Source: Fen-1273 sp963837815 (lineage in GTDB: Bacteria > Bacteroidota > Ignavibacteria > UBA10030 > UBA6906). From it: 64,000 nucleotides of DNA. The stretch lies in NCBI GenBank assembly GCA_963837815.1, contig CAWIOS010000017.1, positions 124,001 through 188,000 of the forward strand, written 5' to 3'. The position numbers and the translations under genes are program-made. Positions 51,506 through 59,593 of the stretch are shown here, piece by piece (position 1 is the stretch's first letter; every line of letters begins with the position of its first letter). The notes under the pieces were generated by a model that did no database searches, had not been told where the DNA came from, and saw only the letters and a program-made list of their open reading frames with translations.

Positions 51506-51903
51506 ACGAATCCCGCAGCGAGATTCAACAAACGATCGCTTCGATCAATGAGGCCTGGCGATCAGGTCACGTGGATGCTATGGCGCCGTATCTCCATCCT
51601 GACATCGTTATGAAGTTCCCGAAGTTTGCCGGTGAAATTGCCGGTAGTGACAAGCTCCTGGCGGGATTCGAAGAGTTCTGCGCCAACGCGCAAGTCATCG
51701 AGTATTCTGAAAGCGATCAACAGATCGACATCGCTGGCAATTGCGCTGTCGTGAGTTTCCGGTTTGACATGCTCTATGAAAGAGCGAAGTACCGTGAACG
51801 ATCGACGGGGCGGGATGTCTGGATCTTTCAGCGGGAATCTAATCGCTGGGTTGCGGTGTGGAGGACCATGGTTGATCTGAGCGAAGCCAGAGAGCAGAAG
51901 TAG
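51502..51903 (+). CDS. NTF2-like/DUF4440-type protein
   Basis: 133 residues with the NTF2-like pattern: IASINEAWRSGHVDAMAPYLHPDIVMKFP, IAGSDKLLAGFEEFC, CAVVSFRFDM, and the ending DVWIFQRESNRWVAVWRTM. It is probably a partner or paralogue of the preceding gene. Composition is somewhat lower in GC than the window. Confidence 0.8.
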   Translation: MNESRSEIQQTIASINEAWRSGHVDAMAPYLHPDIVMKFPKFAGEIAGSDKLLAGFEEFCANAQVIEYSESDQQIDIAGNCAVVSFRFDMLYERAKYRERSTGRDVWIFQRESNRWVAVWRTMVDLSEAREQK

Positions 51904-51951
51904 CATCTCTTCCGAACCCCGGATGATCATACTGCCGTACTGAACAGCCAA

Positions 51952-52656
51952 ATGAAAATGACAATAGACAGACGAATGCCAAAGGCGACAACGACCCCCG
52001 CGGGTATAGTCAAAAAGCTGAAGGCCCGGGGAAGCGCGAAGAATATCAAAGGGATGGCCAGATTCGGAATATCGGGCGAAGGAAGGCTCGGGGTCTCGAT
52101 GCCGGATATACGGCGTATCGCAAAGGAAGCCGGCCGCAATCATGACACGGCCCTACGACTCTGGAAATCGGGGATCCCCGAGGCCCGGATCGTGGCGTCA
52201 ATCGTCGCAGATCCCGCGACGATGACAGAGGCGGAGATGGAGCAGTGGGTATCAGGGTTCGATTCATGGGACGTGTGCGACCAGGTTTGCATGAACCTGT
52301 TTCAAAACGTCCCGTCTGCCCGCCGCAAGATCAGGGAGTGGGCACGCCGCGATGAGGAGTTCGTACGGCGCGCCGCATTCGCGCTCATGGCGTGTCTCGC
52401 ATGGCATGACGACGAGGCCCCGGACACGGTGTTCACGGGGTTCCTTCTGCTCATAAAGCAATACGCGGGGGACGAGAGGAATTTCGTACGGAAAGCGGTG
52501 AACTGGGCGCTTCGCAATATCGGGAAGCGGAACGGCCGGTTGAAAAAGGCGGCGATAAGGACCGCGAAGGAGCTGTCGTGCACGGATTCACGATCAGCCC
52601 GTTGGATCGCAGCGGATGCTCTGCGGGAATTCCGTTCCAGAGTAAGCTTGGATTGA
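51952..52656 (+). CDS. AlkD-like DNA alkylation repair protein
   Basis: 234 residues of ALK/HEAT helical repeats. GMARFGISGEGRLGVSMPDIRRIAKEAG, the WVSGFDSWDVCDQ segment and KAVNWALRNIGKRN are characteristic of the AlkD-like DNA glycosylase family. AlkD removes positively charged alkylated bases without base flipping; AlkD-like branches exist without shown activity. The start could also be one of two later in-frame ATGs (51958, 51976). Confidence 0.85.
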   Translation: MKMTIDRRMPKATTTPAGIVKKLKARGSAKNIKGMARFGISGEGRLGVSMPDIRRIAKEAGRNHDTALRLWKSGIPEARIVASIVADPATMTEAEMEQWVSGFDSWDVCDQVCMNLFQNVPSARRKIREWARRDEEFVRRAAFALMACLAWHDDEAPDTVFTGFLLLIKQYAGDERNFVRKAVNWALRNIGKRNGRLKKAAIRTAKELSCTDSRSARWIAADALREFRSRVSLD

Positions 52657-52667
52657 AGGACGGTACT

Positions 52668-53369
52668 ATGAGACAGATCATTGAATTTCTTTTCAGGGTC
52701 GTTCTTGTCGCGATTATCTGGTGTGTCTGGTGGTTGGCAATAAATGCACCACTTTCAACCTTCATGAATATCTCTATCATTGTGGGAGGGGTATTGCTGG
52801 TATTCCCCCTTGTCTGGCTCGGAAGGAAGACACTCGACCGTCAACAAACAACGAGCCGTGTCGCCCGGATAACGACGTTTGTCCACTTTTCTCTCGGGTT
52901 CTTCTTTGGTGTACCTGTTATTCGGGCGTTAACAACTCATCAATGTTGGTCTGGCTTTGTCCTTCCGGTACCGGTGAGAATCGGCGTATCGTTAGTCATT
53001 ATCACCGGGGCAGCTACTTTTCTGACAGTTGCAAACCTCGCATTGAGAGGATTCGGCGCACCTTTTTTCATTGTGCTCAGTCGGAAATTGGCGGCAGATT
53101 GGTTGTATGCCTGGACGCGAAATCCCATGGTGCTTGCAAGTCTGGCTTTTCTCCTGTCACTGGGGATCTGGTTTCAGTCGGCGTTTTTTGTGGTCTGGGC
53201 AGTTGTCCTTGTTGTCCCGGCACTTCTGTTCTTCGTGAAGGTGTTTGAAGAGCGAGAGCTCGAGTTACGCTTCGGGGCATCCTATCTGGAATACAAATCC
53301 AGGACGCCAATGTTGTTGCCAAGAAAACCGAGAGTTGAAACAGGAGTGCCGCTCTCCAGAAACAAATGA
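52668..53369 (+). CDS. Membrane methyltransferase of the isoprenylcysteine/phospholipid (ICMT/PEMT) type
   Basis: 233 residues with five or six transmembrane helices. The C-terminal region LYAWTRNPMVLASLAFLLSLG followed by FFVKVFEERELELRFGASYLEYKSRTPMLLP is the SAM-binding signature of the ICMT/PEMT superfamily. The methyl acceptor is unknown. Its GC content is visibly lower than that of the neighbours, which suggests recent acquisition. It starts 11 bases after the AlkD-like gene. Confidence 0.82.
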   Translation: MRQIIEFLFRVVLVAIIWCVWWLAINAPLSTFMNISIIVGGVLLVFPLVWLGRKTLDRQQTTSRVARITTFVHFSLGFFFGVPVIRALTTHQCWSGFVLPVPVRIGVSLVIITGAATFLTVANLALRGFGAPFFIVLSRKLAADWLYAWTRNPMVLASLAFLLSLGIWFQSAFFVVWAVVLVVPALLFFVKVFEERELELRFGASYLEYKSRTPMLLPRKPRVETGVPLSRNK

Positions 53370-53378
53370 GGGGGTGTG

Positions 53379-53849
53379 ATGACAAAAACGTACAGGAGCG
53401 GAGGGGTCGGCGCGATGATGGACGAATACGACCGTGCCGCGACGGAACTGGAGCGGATCATCGGCGGGATCTCCGACGAGGAGTTTGAACGTGAGCGCGA
53501 TTCCCGGACAACGGATCCGAACTGCAAATCGATCAAGACAATCATGAATCACGTGATAGGCTCCGGATACGGTTACGCCGACTCTATCCGGCAGGCGTAC
53601 GCAGTCCCTTCCGAACGCCCGCCGGCGGCTGTCCTTTCGAGAGTGCCGTCACTTGAGGGACTGAAGAACATGCTCGGATATACATCCGCGACGCTGGAGG
53701 GGCGCTGGAATTACACGGACGAACAGGTCAGCGCAGTGCACATACAGTCGAGGTGGGGGGTACACTATGACATGGAACAGATGCTCGAGCACGCGATCGT
53801 GCACGTACTCCGCCACAGGAGGCAGGTCGAGCGGTTCCTCGGCACATAG
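53379..53849 (+). CDS. DinB-like/DUF664-type protein
   Basis: 156 residues, a four-helix bundle pattern with metal-site histidines in the expected places: MNHVIGSGYGYADSIRQ (first), and EQMLEHAIVHVLRHRRQVERFL (second and third, H-x3-H). DinB-like proteins include thiol transferases and metal-binding enzymes of unknown role. The ATG at 53379 follows GAGGGGG; a GTG three bases earlier is possible. Confidence 0.78.
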   Translation: MTKTYRSGGVGAMMDEYDRAATELERIIGGISDEEFERERDSRTTDPNCKSIKTIMNHVIGSGYGYADSIRQAYAVPSERPPAAVLSRVPSLEGLKNMLGYTSATLEGRWNYTDEQVSAVHIQSRWGVHYDMEQMLEHAIVHVLRHRRQVERFLGT

Positions 53850-53891
53850 TGCCCGTCCGTGTTCAGTCATCCGCCCCGCAGGCAAGAGATT

Positions 53892-53920
53892 TTGCTAATC
53901 GCCCCGGAATCCGTTATTTT
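53892..53920 (+). promoter_or_regulatory. Promoter of the two-component system
   Basis: TTGCTA (53892-53897) and TATTTT (53915-53920) are 17 bases apart. The ATG at 53930 follows nine bases later, so the leader would be only about 2-3 bases. Confidence 0.5.
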
Positions 53921-53929
53921 TCCTGTGCG

Positions 53930-54628
53930 ATGAGTTCATCAGTCACAACACAGGCAATGCGCATTCTTGTCGTCGAGGACAACCCAAAGGTTGCCTCGAT
54001 GCTCCAGGATGGACTGAGGGGGGAAAAGTACAACGTGGATACGGTTCCAGACGGCGCGGAAGGGCTCCGCCAGGCGCGGGCAGGGAACTACGATCTCCTC
54101 ATCGTCGACGTGATGCTCCCCGGGATGAACGGGTTTGAGCTCACGAAATCATACCGGAACGCCGGCGGAACGACCCCGATACTGATGCTTACTGCAAAGA
54201 CCGCGACCGAGGACAAGGTGGCGGGTCTCGACAGCGGCGCGGACGACTATCTCACCAAACCTTTTGCGTTCGCGGAACTCCTCGCCCGGATGCGTTCGCT
54301 TTTTCGCAGGGGCGTGCTCGACAAGACAACGCTTCTCACGTTCGCCGACCTCGAACTTGACACAGTCTCCCACAAGGCAAAACGGGCCGGGAAACCAATT
54401 GATCTCACCGCGAAGGAGTACGCGCTTCTCGAGTTCTTTCTCCGGAACAAAGGAAGTGTCCTGAGCAGGTCGATAATTTCGGAACACATCTGGGACTACA
54501 GCTTCGATACCGGCACCAACCTCATCGACGTGTACATCAACCACCTGCGCGCAAAGATCGAGACCGGGTTTTCCGGCAAGCTGATCCATACCGTGCGGGG
54601 CGTCGGGTACGTCCTCCGGAAGGAATGA
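53930..54628 (+). CDS. OmpR/PhoB family response regulator
   Basis: 232 residues. The receiver domain (MRILVVEDNPK, phospho-acceptor Asp60 in LLIVDVMLPG, Lys in DDYLTKPF) is followed by a winged-helix DNA-binding domain (DLTAKEYALLEFFLRNKG, TNLIDVYINHLRAKIE, IHTVRGVGYVLRKE). The ATG at 53930 gives a short N-terminal extension. The ATG at 53957 starts the domain exactly and is an alternative if the mRNA has a leader. It is followed four bases later by its sensor kinase. Confidence 0.95.
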   Translation: MSSSVTTQAMRILVVEDNPKVASMLQDGLRGEKYNVDTVPDGAEGLRQARAGNYDLLIVDVMLPGMNGFELTKSYRNAGGTTPILMLTAKTATEDKVAGLDSGADDYLTKPFAFAELLARMRSLFRRGVLDKTTLLTFADLELDTVSHKAKRAGKPIDLTAKEYALLEFFLRNKGSVLSRSIISEHIWDYSFDTGTNLIDVYINHLRAKIETGFSGKLIHTVRGVGYVLRKE

Positions 54629-54632
54629 CCCC

Positions 54633-56105
54633 GTGAATTTCCGCATCCAGTCCATACGGGCCCGGCTGACGCTCTGGTACACGCTGCTCGTCCTCTCCAC
54701 GATGCTCCTTTTCGGGACCCTCTCCTATTACTACACGAGCAACACGCTGTCGGAGAACCTCGATCTCTCACTCAAGAACGAGGTCCGCTGGGTGCGCGAG
54801 TTCATCCAGCCCCAGGAGTCGAAGGTGAAGCCGGGAAGGCGCTCGATCGATACGATGATACGAAAGCGTGCTGGGCAGCTCCCCCCGGGGCAGGAAGCGG
54901 CGGGGAAGGATTCGACCGGGGAATCGGACGAGATCTGGAACCAGATATTCAAGCACACGCTCCAGAGCCCCAAGAAGATCTATATCCAGTTCGCCGACAA
55001 CTGGGGAACGATCATCTACCGTTCCTACAACCTGGGGACGGACAGTCTCGTCTTCTCGGACACGGTGGCGGTCGATGCGACCGTGCTCACCACGGGATGG
55101 CTGAACGGAGAACCGGTCCGTATCGCACTCGCGCGGGACTACAGCTATACCTATCTTGTCGGCTACCCGCTCTCGGAGGTGCGGGACCTCCTGCAAAGCC
55201 TGTACGTGATATTCCTCGTCCTGTTCCCGATTGCGCTCGCGGTGTCGATCTTCGGCGGATTCGCGCTCGCCAAGAAGTCGCTCGCCCCCGTGGACGACAT
55301 CACGACGCGCACCCGGCGGATCACCGCAGAGAGCCTCGATCAGTCCCTCCCCGTCACTGCGAGCGACGACGAGATCGGCCGGCTGACGCTCACGATCAAC
55401 GAGATGATCCGACGGCTCCACGAGTCGTTTCTCCGGATCAGGCAGTTCTCCGCCGACGCATCCCACGAGCTGCGCACGCCGCTGACAATTGTCCGCGGGG
55501 AGATCGAGATCGCGCTGCGCAGCCCGAAAACGCCGGAAGGATACAGGCGGGTCCTGGAGAGCACGCTGGAGGAAATCCTCCGCCTCACGTCCATCATCGA
55601 TAACCTGCTGACGCTCGCCAAAGCGGACCGCGGGCTCTACAGGGCGGATTTCTCCGAAGTGGACATGAAGAAACTCCTCGAAGAACTCTATGAGGACAGC
55701 TCCATCCTTGCGTCGGAAAAGCACATCGCGGTCACGCTGGCAGCGGGTTCGCCCATCATGATCGTGGGGGACAGGCTCAGACTCCGGCAGCTCTTCCTGA
55801 ACCTGATCGACAACGCGATAAAATATACGCCGGAGGGGGGGAAGGTCTCGCTGGAGCTCGAGAGGCTGAACGGATCGGCCGTGTTCCGCGTCGTCGATAC
55901 GGGGATCGGGATACCCGAGGCGGACCTTCCGAGGATATTCGACCGGTTCTACCGGGTCGACAAGGCCCGCTCGCGCGAGATGGGAGGAACCGGACTGGGT
56001 CTCTCGATCGCGAAGTGGATCGCGGAGCTGCACCGGGGGACGATTACCGTGAACAGCGAGGTGCTGAAGGGGTCGACATTTACTGTGACGCTACCGCTGA
56101 ATTGA
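54633..56105 (+). CDS. Sensor histidine kinase
   Basis: 490 residues. Two transmembrane helices (about 11-33 and 188-212) enclose a periplasmic sensor of about 150 residues with no recognised domain. Then come HAMP (about 214-266), HisKA with His278 in SHELRTP, and HATPase_c with NLIDNAIKYTPEGG, DTGIGIP and GGTGLGLSIA. GTG start. It phosphorylates the adjacent OmpR-type regulator. The signal is unknown; cell-envelope genes follow on the opposite strand. Confidence 0.95.
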   Translation: MNFRIQSIRARLTLWYTLLVLSTMLLFGTLSYYYTSNTLSENLDLSLKNEVRWVREFIQPQESKVKPGRRSIDTMIRKRAGQLPPGQEAAGKDSTGESDEIWNQIFKHTLQSPKKIYIQFADNWGTIIYRSYNLGTDSLVFSDTVAVDATVLTTGWLNGEPVRIALARDYSYTYLVGYPLSEVRDLLQSLYVIFLVLFPIALAVSIFGGFALAKKSLAPVDDITTRTRRITAESLDQSLPVTASDDEIGRLTLTINEMIRRLHESFLRIRQFSADASHELRTPLTIVRGEIEIALRSPKTPEGYRRVLESTLEEILRLTSIIDNLLTLAKADRGLYRADFSEVDMKKLLEELYEDSSILASEKHIAVTLAAGSPIMIVGDRLRLRQLFLNLIDNAIKYTPEGGKVSLELERLNGSAVFRVVDTGIGIPEADLPRIFDRFYRVDKARSREMGGTGLGLSIAKWIAELHRGTITVNSEVLKGSTFTVTLPLN

Positions 56106-56123
56106 CAGGCACCGCCCGACACG

Positions 56124-56160
56124 CGGAGGGCTCCTCGCCGCAACCGCGAAGAGCCCTCCG
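56124..56160. terminator. Hairpin between convergent genes
   Basis: CGGAGGGCTC (56124-56133) pairs perfectly with GAGCCCTCCG (56151-56160) around 17 bases. It separates the kinase stop and the stop of the minus-strand fusion gene. There is no T run on either side, so it probably serves as a bidirectional end structure. Confidence 0.5.
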
Positions 56161-56179
56161 TGCCTGGCTGAAGGCCGTC

Positions 56180-59100
56180 CTAGAAGTCGGTGCCGAGCGA
56201 GAAGTAGTATTTGGGCGGGGAGAACGCGTGAACGTCCCAGGCCCAGGCAATGTCGAACCGGACGAGAAATGCGAGGAAGAATATCCGCGCGCCGGTTCCC
56301 ATTCCCATCAGGAGATCGCGGGAGACGAGATTCCCGGTGCTGTCGTGCGTGAACGCGACATAATCACGCCCCCTGTCCCACGCCGAGCCCATGTCGAAGA
56401 ACATCACGCCCGCAATGCTCTGCAGGCCGATCGGCAGGGGTCCCGCCTGGAGAAACGCAAAGAGCGGGTACCGGAACTCAAAGTTGAACAGGCCGTATTT
56501 CGAGCCGATCTCGGCGTTGTAGTCGTACCCGCGCAACGGAACGCCCGCCTGAAGGAATATGAAGTCCGACGCGTTCGTCAGCGGGATGTAATCGTTCGTG
56601 AACGTCCTGTTGATCCAGTTTGACGTTCCGCCGACGATGAACTTCTGCGGATCCCCCCCGAAGCTCCCCCCGCCCGCAAGCCGGAAGGCCAGGCTGTAGT
56701 TGCGACCCAGCCGGATATACGTCCTGTAGTCTCCCGTCGCGTTCACGAAGCTGATGCCGCTCAGACCGAACCTCGGCGTGCCGAACAACGTGAACTTGTA
56801 GCGCGAACCCATCATGGGCGCGGTGTATCCCCAGAGAGACGTGTCATGGGTATAGGAAAGCTGGGGGACGAGCACCGTGATGTCCTCGGCAGGATCCGTT
56901 GTGACTTCCATGTTCTCCTTGGAGATCGTAAACCAGTTCATCGCCATTTCCAGCCGGTCGAACCTGTTGAACGGATACAACGCCGAAAGGGATGCACCGT
57001 ACGTTTCGAACCGGTAAATGCTCCCCCCGTACTGGTCGTTCAGCGCGATGAAGCGCGCGCTGTGAAATCCCCCGAAGCCGAAATCCATCCGGTTCGGAAG
57101 GTAATAGTACTGCAGTGCGAAATCGCTGTTCTTCAGGTCGAGAAGCAGGTTCGTCGAGAAAATGATCTGGTGATCCCCCATCAGGTCGCTGAATGCCATG
57201 ACCGTCGACCCGGTCACGCCGTAAAACGTGTCGTACCCCGCGTTCCCGTAAACGATGTCCGGGGTAAAATTGAGCTTGTACTTGTTGACCTTGTAGTGTC
57301 CTTCCTTGTCGACGTTCTCCGTGATCTTCGGGAGTTTCTGGATCGTCGAGTCCTTCGGTACCGCGTCTGTGTAGGTGTCCTTGAAGACGTAATTGCTGAA
57401 ATCGATCTGCACGTCCTTCCCGTACATCGCCGAGTCGGCCCCCGCGCCCTGCGGAGCGCCCGGAACGGTCTTTGCGGTATCAGCAGCACCCGCACGAGAG
57501 GTCAACGTCGCAAGTGGATGTGTGCTGTCCGCCGGGGCCGCCGTCGCCGCCCGCGCAGACGCGGTGTCAGGTCCGGGGGTCTTCTCCGCCACAGGCTTCT
57601 CCTCCCCCTTCGCGGGAGGATAGAGGGCCTTGAAGTATTCCGACGGCTCCAGTTCGCTCATTTTGATGTCGCGGTCGAACGGGCTTCTCATCAGGAAAAG
57701 GTTGAATCCCCCGTTGATAAGCGACGAGAACACGAGCTTGCTCCCGTCGTGCGAAAGAGAGAGCTGGTAGTCGCCGCTCAGCGAGTTTGTGATCGGGCGC
57801 CACTTCTTCGTGACAAGGTTCAGCTCGTAGATGTTGTTGATGCCGTTCCTGTCCGACACGAACAGGAGCTTCTTCCCGTCGGGCGAAACGACCGGCGAGC
57901 CCTGGTTGCTGTGGGACCAGTCGGTGAGACGCTCGATGTTTCGCGTGGCGACGTCGATGGAATAGAGGTCGGAGCTGCTGAAATCGTGAAAACGGATGTC
58001 CGTCGAGTCGTGCGTGAGAACATCCCCGCGGTCGGAGGAGAAGTAGATTTTCTTCCCGTCGGGGGACCACACGGGACGCTGGTCGCTGTAGATATCGTCG
58101 GTCAGATTGACGAGCTTCTTCGTCTTCAGATTGTAGACGAAAATGTCGGATTCGCTCGTCGTGTTCCCGACGAACGCGATTTCGTCCCCTTTCGGCGACC
58201 AGTCGACAGAAAAGACTCCCGTGAGACCGAACGTCAGTTCTTCCTGTTCGCCGGTGGCGACATCGATAAGGAAGATCGCGTCCTGTTCTCCCGCCTTGCT
58301 TGAGAGGGCGATCCGCTTCCCGTCGGGGGACCAGCTCATCCCCGGGGTCAGAAGGTGCAGTTCCTCGAAATTATTCGTCGTCTGACCGTCCACGAGCTTC
58401 TTGATGATGCTTCCGTCCGACGCGTTCATGATGAAGACGTCGAAATACTCGTTCCTGTTGGAGATGAACGCGATCCTGTCCCCCTGGGGGGAAATGGCGG
58501 GACTGGTATTATAGAACGAACCGTCCTTCCGCGTGTCGGTCAGCGCCTTCGAGTAGTCCGCAGGCTCTTCCCGCTTGGCGATATCCGGCCAGTAGATGAC
58601 CTTCATTTCCTTCTGCCACCTGTCGTTCAGCTCCTCGAGGCTGAGCCCGAGAGCCCCGCGGAATCCGGCGTCCACGCTTCGCGTGCTCTTGATCCGGTTG
58701 AGGATTTCCCCGACTTTCTGGTCCCCGTACTTCCCCGCAATGTACCACCAGAGCGATTGTCCCCCGCGGTAGGCGAAGTAGCCGTACAGCTGGCTGATCG
58801 GGGGGAGATACTCGTGCACGGTGGCGTCCCGGAGGAACATGTCGGAGTCGGTGTCCCAGCGGAGCGATTCGAATTCCGCCAGTCCCTCGTTGAACCAGAG
58901 GGGGAGCTGGAGCGTGATGTTGTTCGAGATTATCGACTGGATGGACCCGCCGTAGAACATGTCGTTGACGACTGCGTGCGTCAGCTCGTGATGGATGACG
59001 TGCCGGAATTTGCTGTACTCCCCCTCGAAGGGAAGTATCACGCGGTTCTTGAAGAGCTCCGTGACACCTCCGATGCCCTCTTCAAGATACTCGCTCACGA

Positions 59101-59419
59101 CGTTCGTCTGCTGGAAATCGTTGTGCGAGTTGTACACGATGATGGGGACGCGGTTCACAAGCTGATAGCGGAACGACTTGCTTATGGATGCATAGGCGGA
59201 TTCGGCGGCCGTCGCAGTGAAGTCCGCCAGGTATTCCCCGCCGTCGGAGAAGTAAATGTCGAAATGGTCCGTCTGGATGTAGGACCAGTGGAATCGCGTG
59301 TACTGCACCTTGTTCTTGCCGAACGCTTCGTCTTCCTGGGCCCGGGCGGCTCCCGCAACGCACACGCACAGGATGAGCGCCGTCCCCCAGCGCGCAACGA
59401 CCCGATCGAACCGATTCAT
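56180..59419 (-). CDS. Metalloprotease - TolB/PD40 beta-propeller - outer-membrane beta-barrel fusion protein
   Basis: 1079 residues with a signal peptide (ALILCVCVAGAARAQ). Residues of about 40-290 are a gluzincin-type peptidase domain with HELTH (144-148) and the third ligand Glu178 in NEGLAEF. Residues of about 315-640 carry PD40/TolB propeller repeats (SPDGKRIALSS, SPKGDEIAFVG, SPDGKKIYFSSDRG, SPDGKKLLFVSDRN). A low-complexity alanine/proline linker (about 650-720) follows. The final 350 residues look like a BamA/surface-antigen-type beta-barrel and end in YYFSLGTDF with terminal phenylalanine. It is thus predicted to sit in the outer membrane and carry a protease and propeller on one side. 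The ATG at 59419 follows GAGGGGAG. Confidence 0.85.
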   Translation of the reverse strand: MNRFDRVVARWGTALILCVCVAGAARAQEDEAFGKNKVQYTRFHWSYIQTDHFDIYFSDGGEYLADFTATAAESAYASISKSFRYQLVNRVPIIVYNSHNDFQQTNVVSEYLEEGIGGVTELFKNRVILPFEGEYSKFRHVIHHELTHAVVNDMFYGGSIQSIISNNITLQLPLWFNEGLAEFESLRWDTDSDMFLRDATVHEYLPPISQLYGYFAYRGGQSLWWYIAGKYGDQKVGEILNRIKSTRSVDAGFRGALGLSLEELNDRWQKEMKVIYWPDIAKREEPADYSKALTDTRKDGSFYNTSPAISPQGDRIAFISNRNEYFDVFIMNASDGSIIKKLVDGQTTNNFEELHLLTPGMSWSPDGKRIALSSKAGEQDAIFLIDVATGEQEELTFGLTGVFSVDWSPKGDEIAFVGNTTSESDIFVYNLKTKKLVNLTDDIYSDQRPVWSPDGKKIYFSSDRGDVLTHDSTDIRFHDFSSSDLYSIDVATRNIERLTDWSHSNQGSPVVSPDGKKLLFVSDRNGINNIYELNLVTKKWRPITNSLSGDYQLSLSHDGSKLVFSSLINGGFNLFLMRSPFDRDIKMSELEPSEYFKALYPPAKGEEKPVAEKTPGPDTASARAATAAPADSTHPLATLTSRAGAADTAKTVPGAPQGAGADSAMYGKDVQIDFSNYVFKDTYTDAVPKDSTIQKLPKITENVDKEGHYKVNKYKLNFTPDIVYGNAGYDTFYGVTGSTVMAFSDLMGDHQIIFSTNLLLDLKNSDFALQYYYLPNRMDFGFGGFHSARFIALNDQYGGSIYRFETYGASLSALYPFNRFDRLEMAMNWFTISKENMEVTTDPAEDITVLVPQLSYTHDTSLWGYTAPMMGSRYKFTLFGTPRFGLSGISFVNATGDYRTYIRLGRNYSLAFRLAGGGSFGGDPQKFIVGGTSNWINRTFTNDYIPLTNASDFIFLQAGVPLRGYDYNAEIGSKYGLFNFEFRYPLFAFLQAGPLPIGLQSIAGVMFFDMGSAWDRGRDYVAFTHDSTGNLVSRDLLMGMGTGARIFFLAFLVRFDIAWAWDVHAFSPPKYYFSLGTDF

Positions 59420-59489
59420 GCTCCCCTCGCTTGTTGATATGCCCCGAACAGCACGACCTGCTTCACCGGCACTAGGATTTCCGTGAACA

Positions 59490-59518
59490 ATGTTAGAGAA
59501 AAGCCCGTGAGGATGCAA
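59490..59518 (-). promoter_or_regulatory. Promoter of the metalloprotease-barrel gene
   Basis: On the minus strand, TTGCAT (59518-59513) and TAACAT (59495-59490) are 17 bases apart. The leader is about 65 bases and ends with a good Shine-Dalgarno before the ATG at 59419. Confidence 0.5.
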
Positions 59519-59593
59519 ACAACCGCAGTTTCCCTCTATTAAACACCCGGGGTCCGCCAGAAGTTTAACGCTTCCGGCTGCGAAAAAGCTCCG

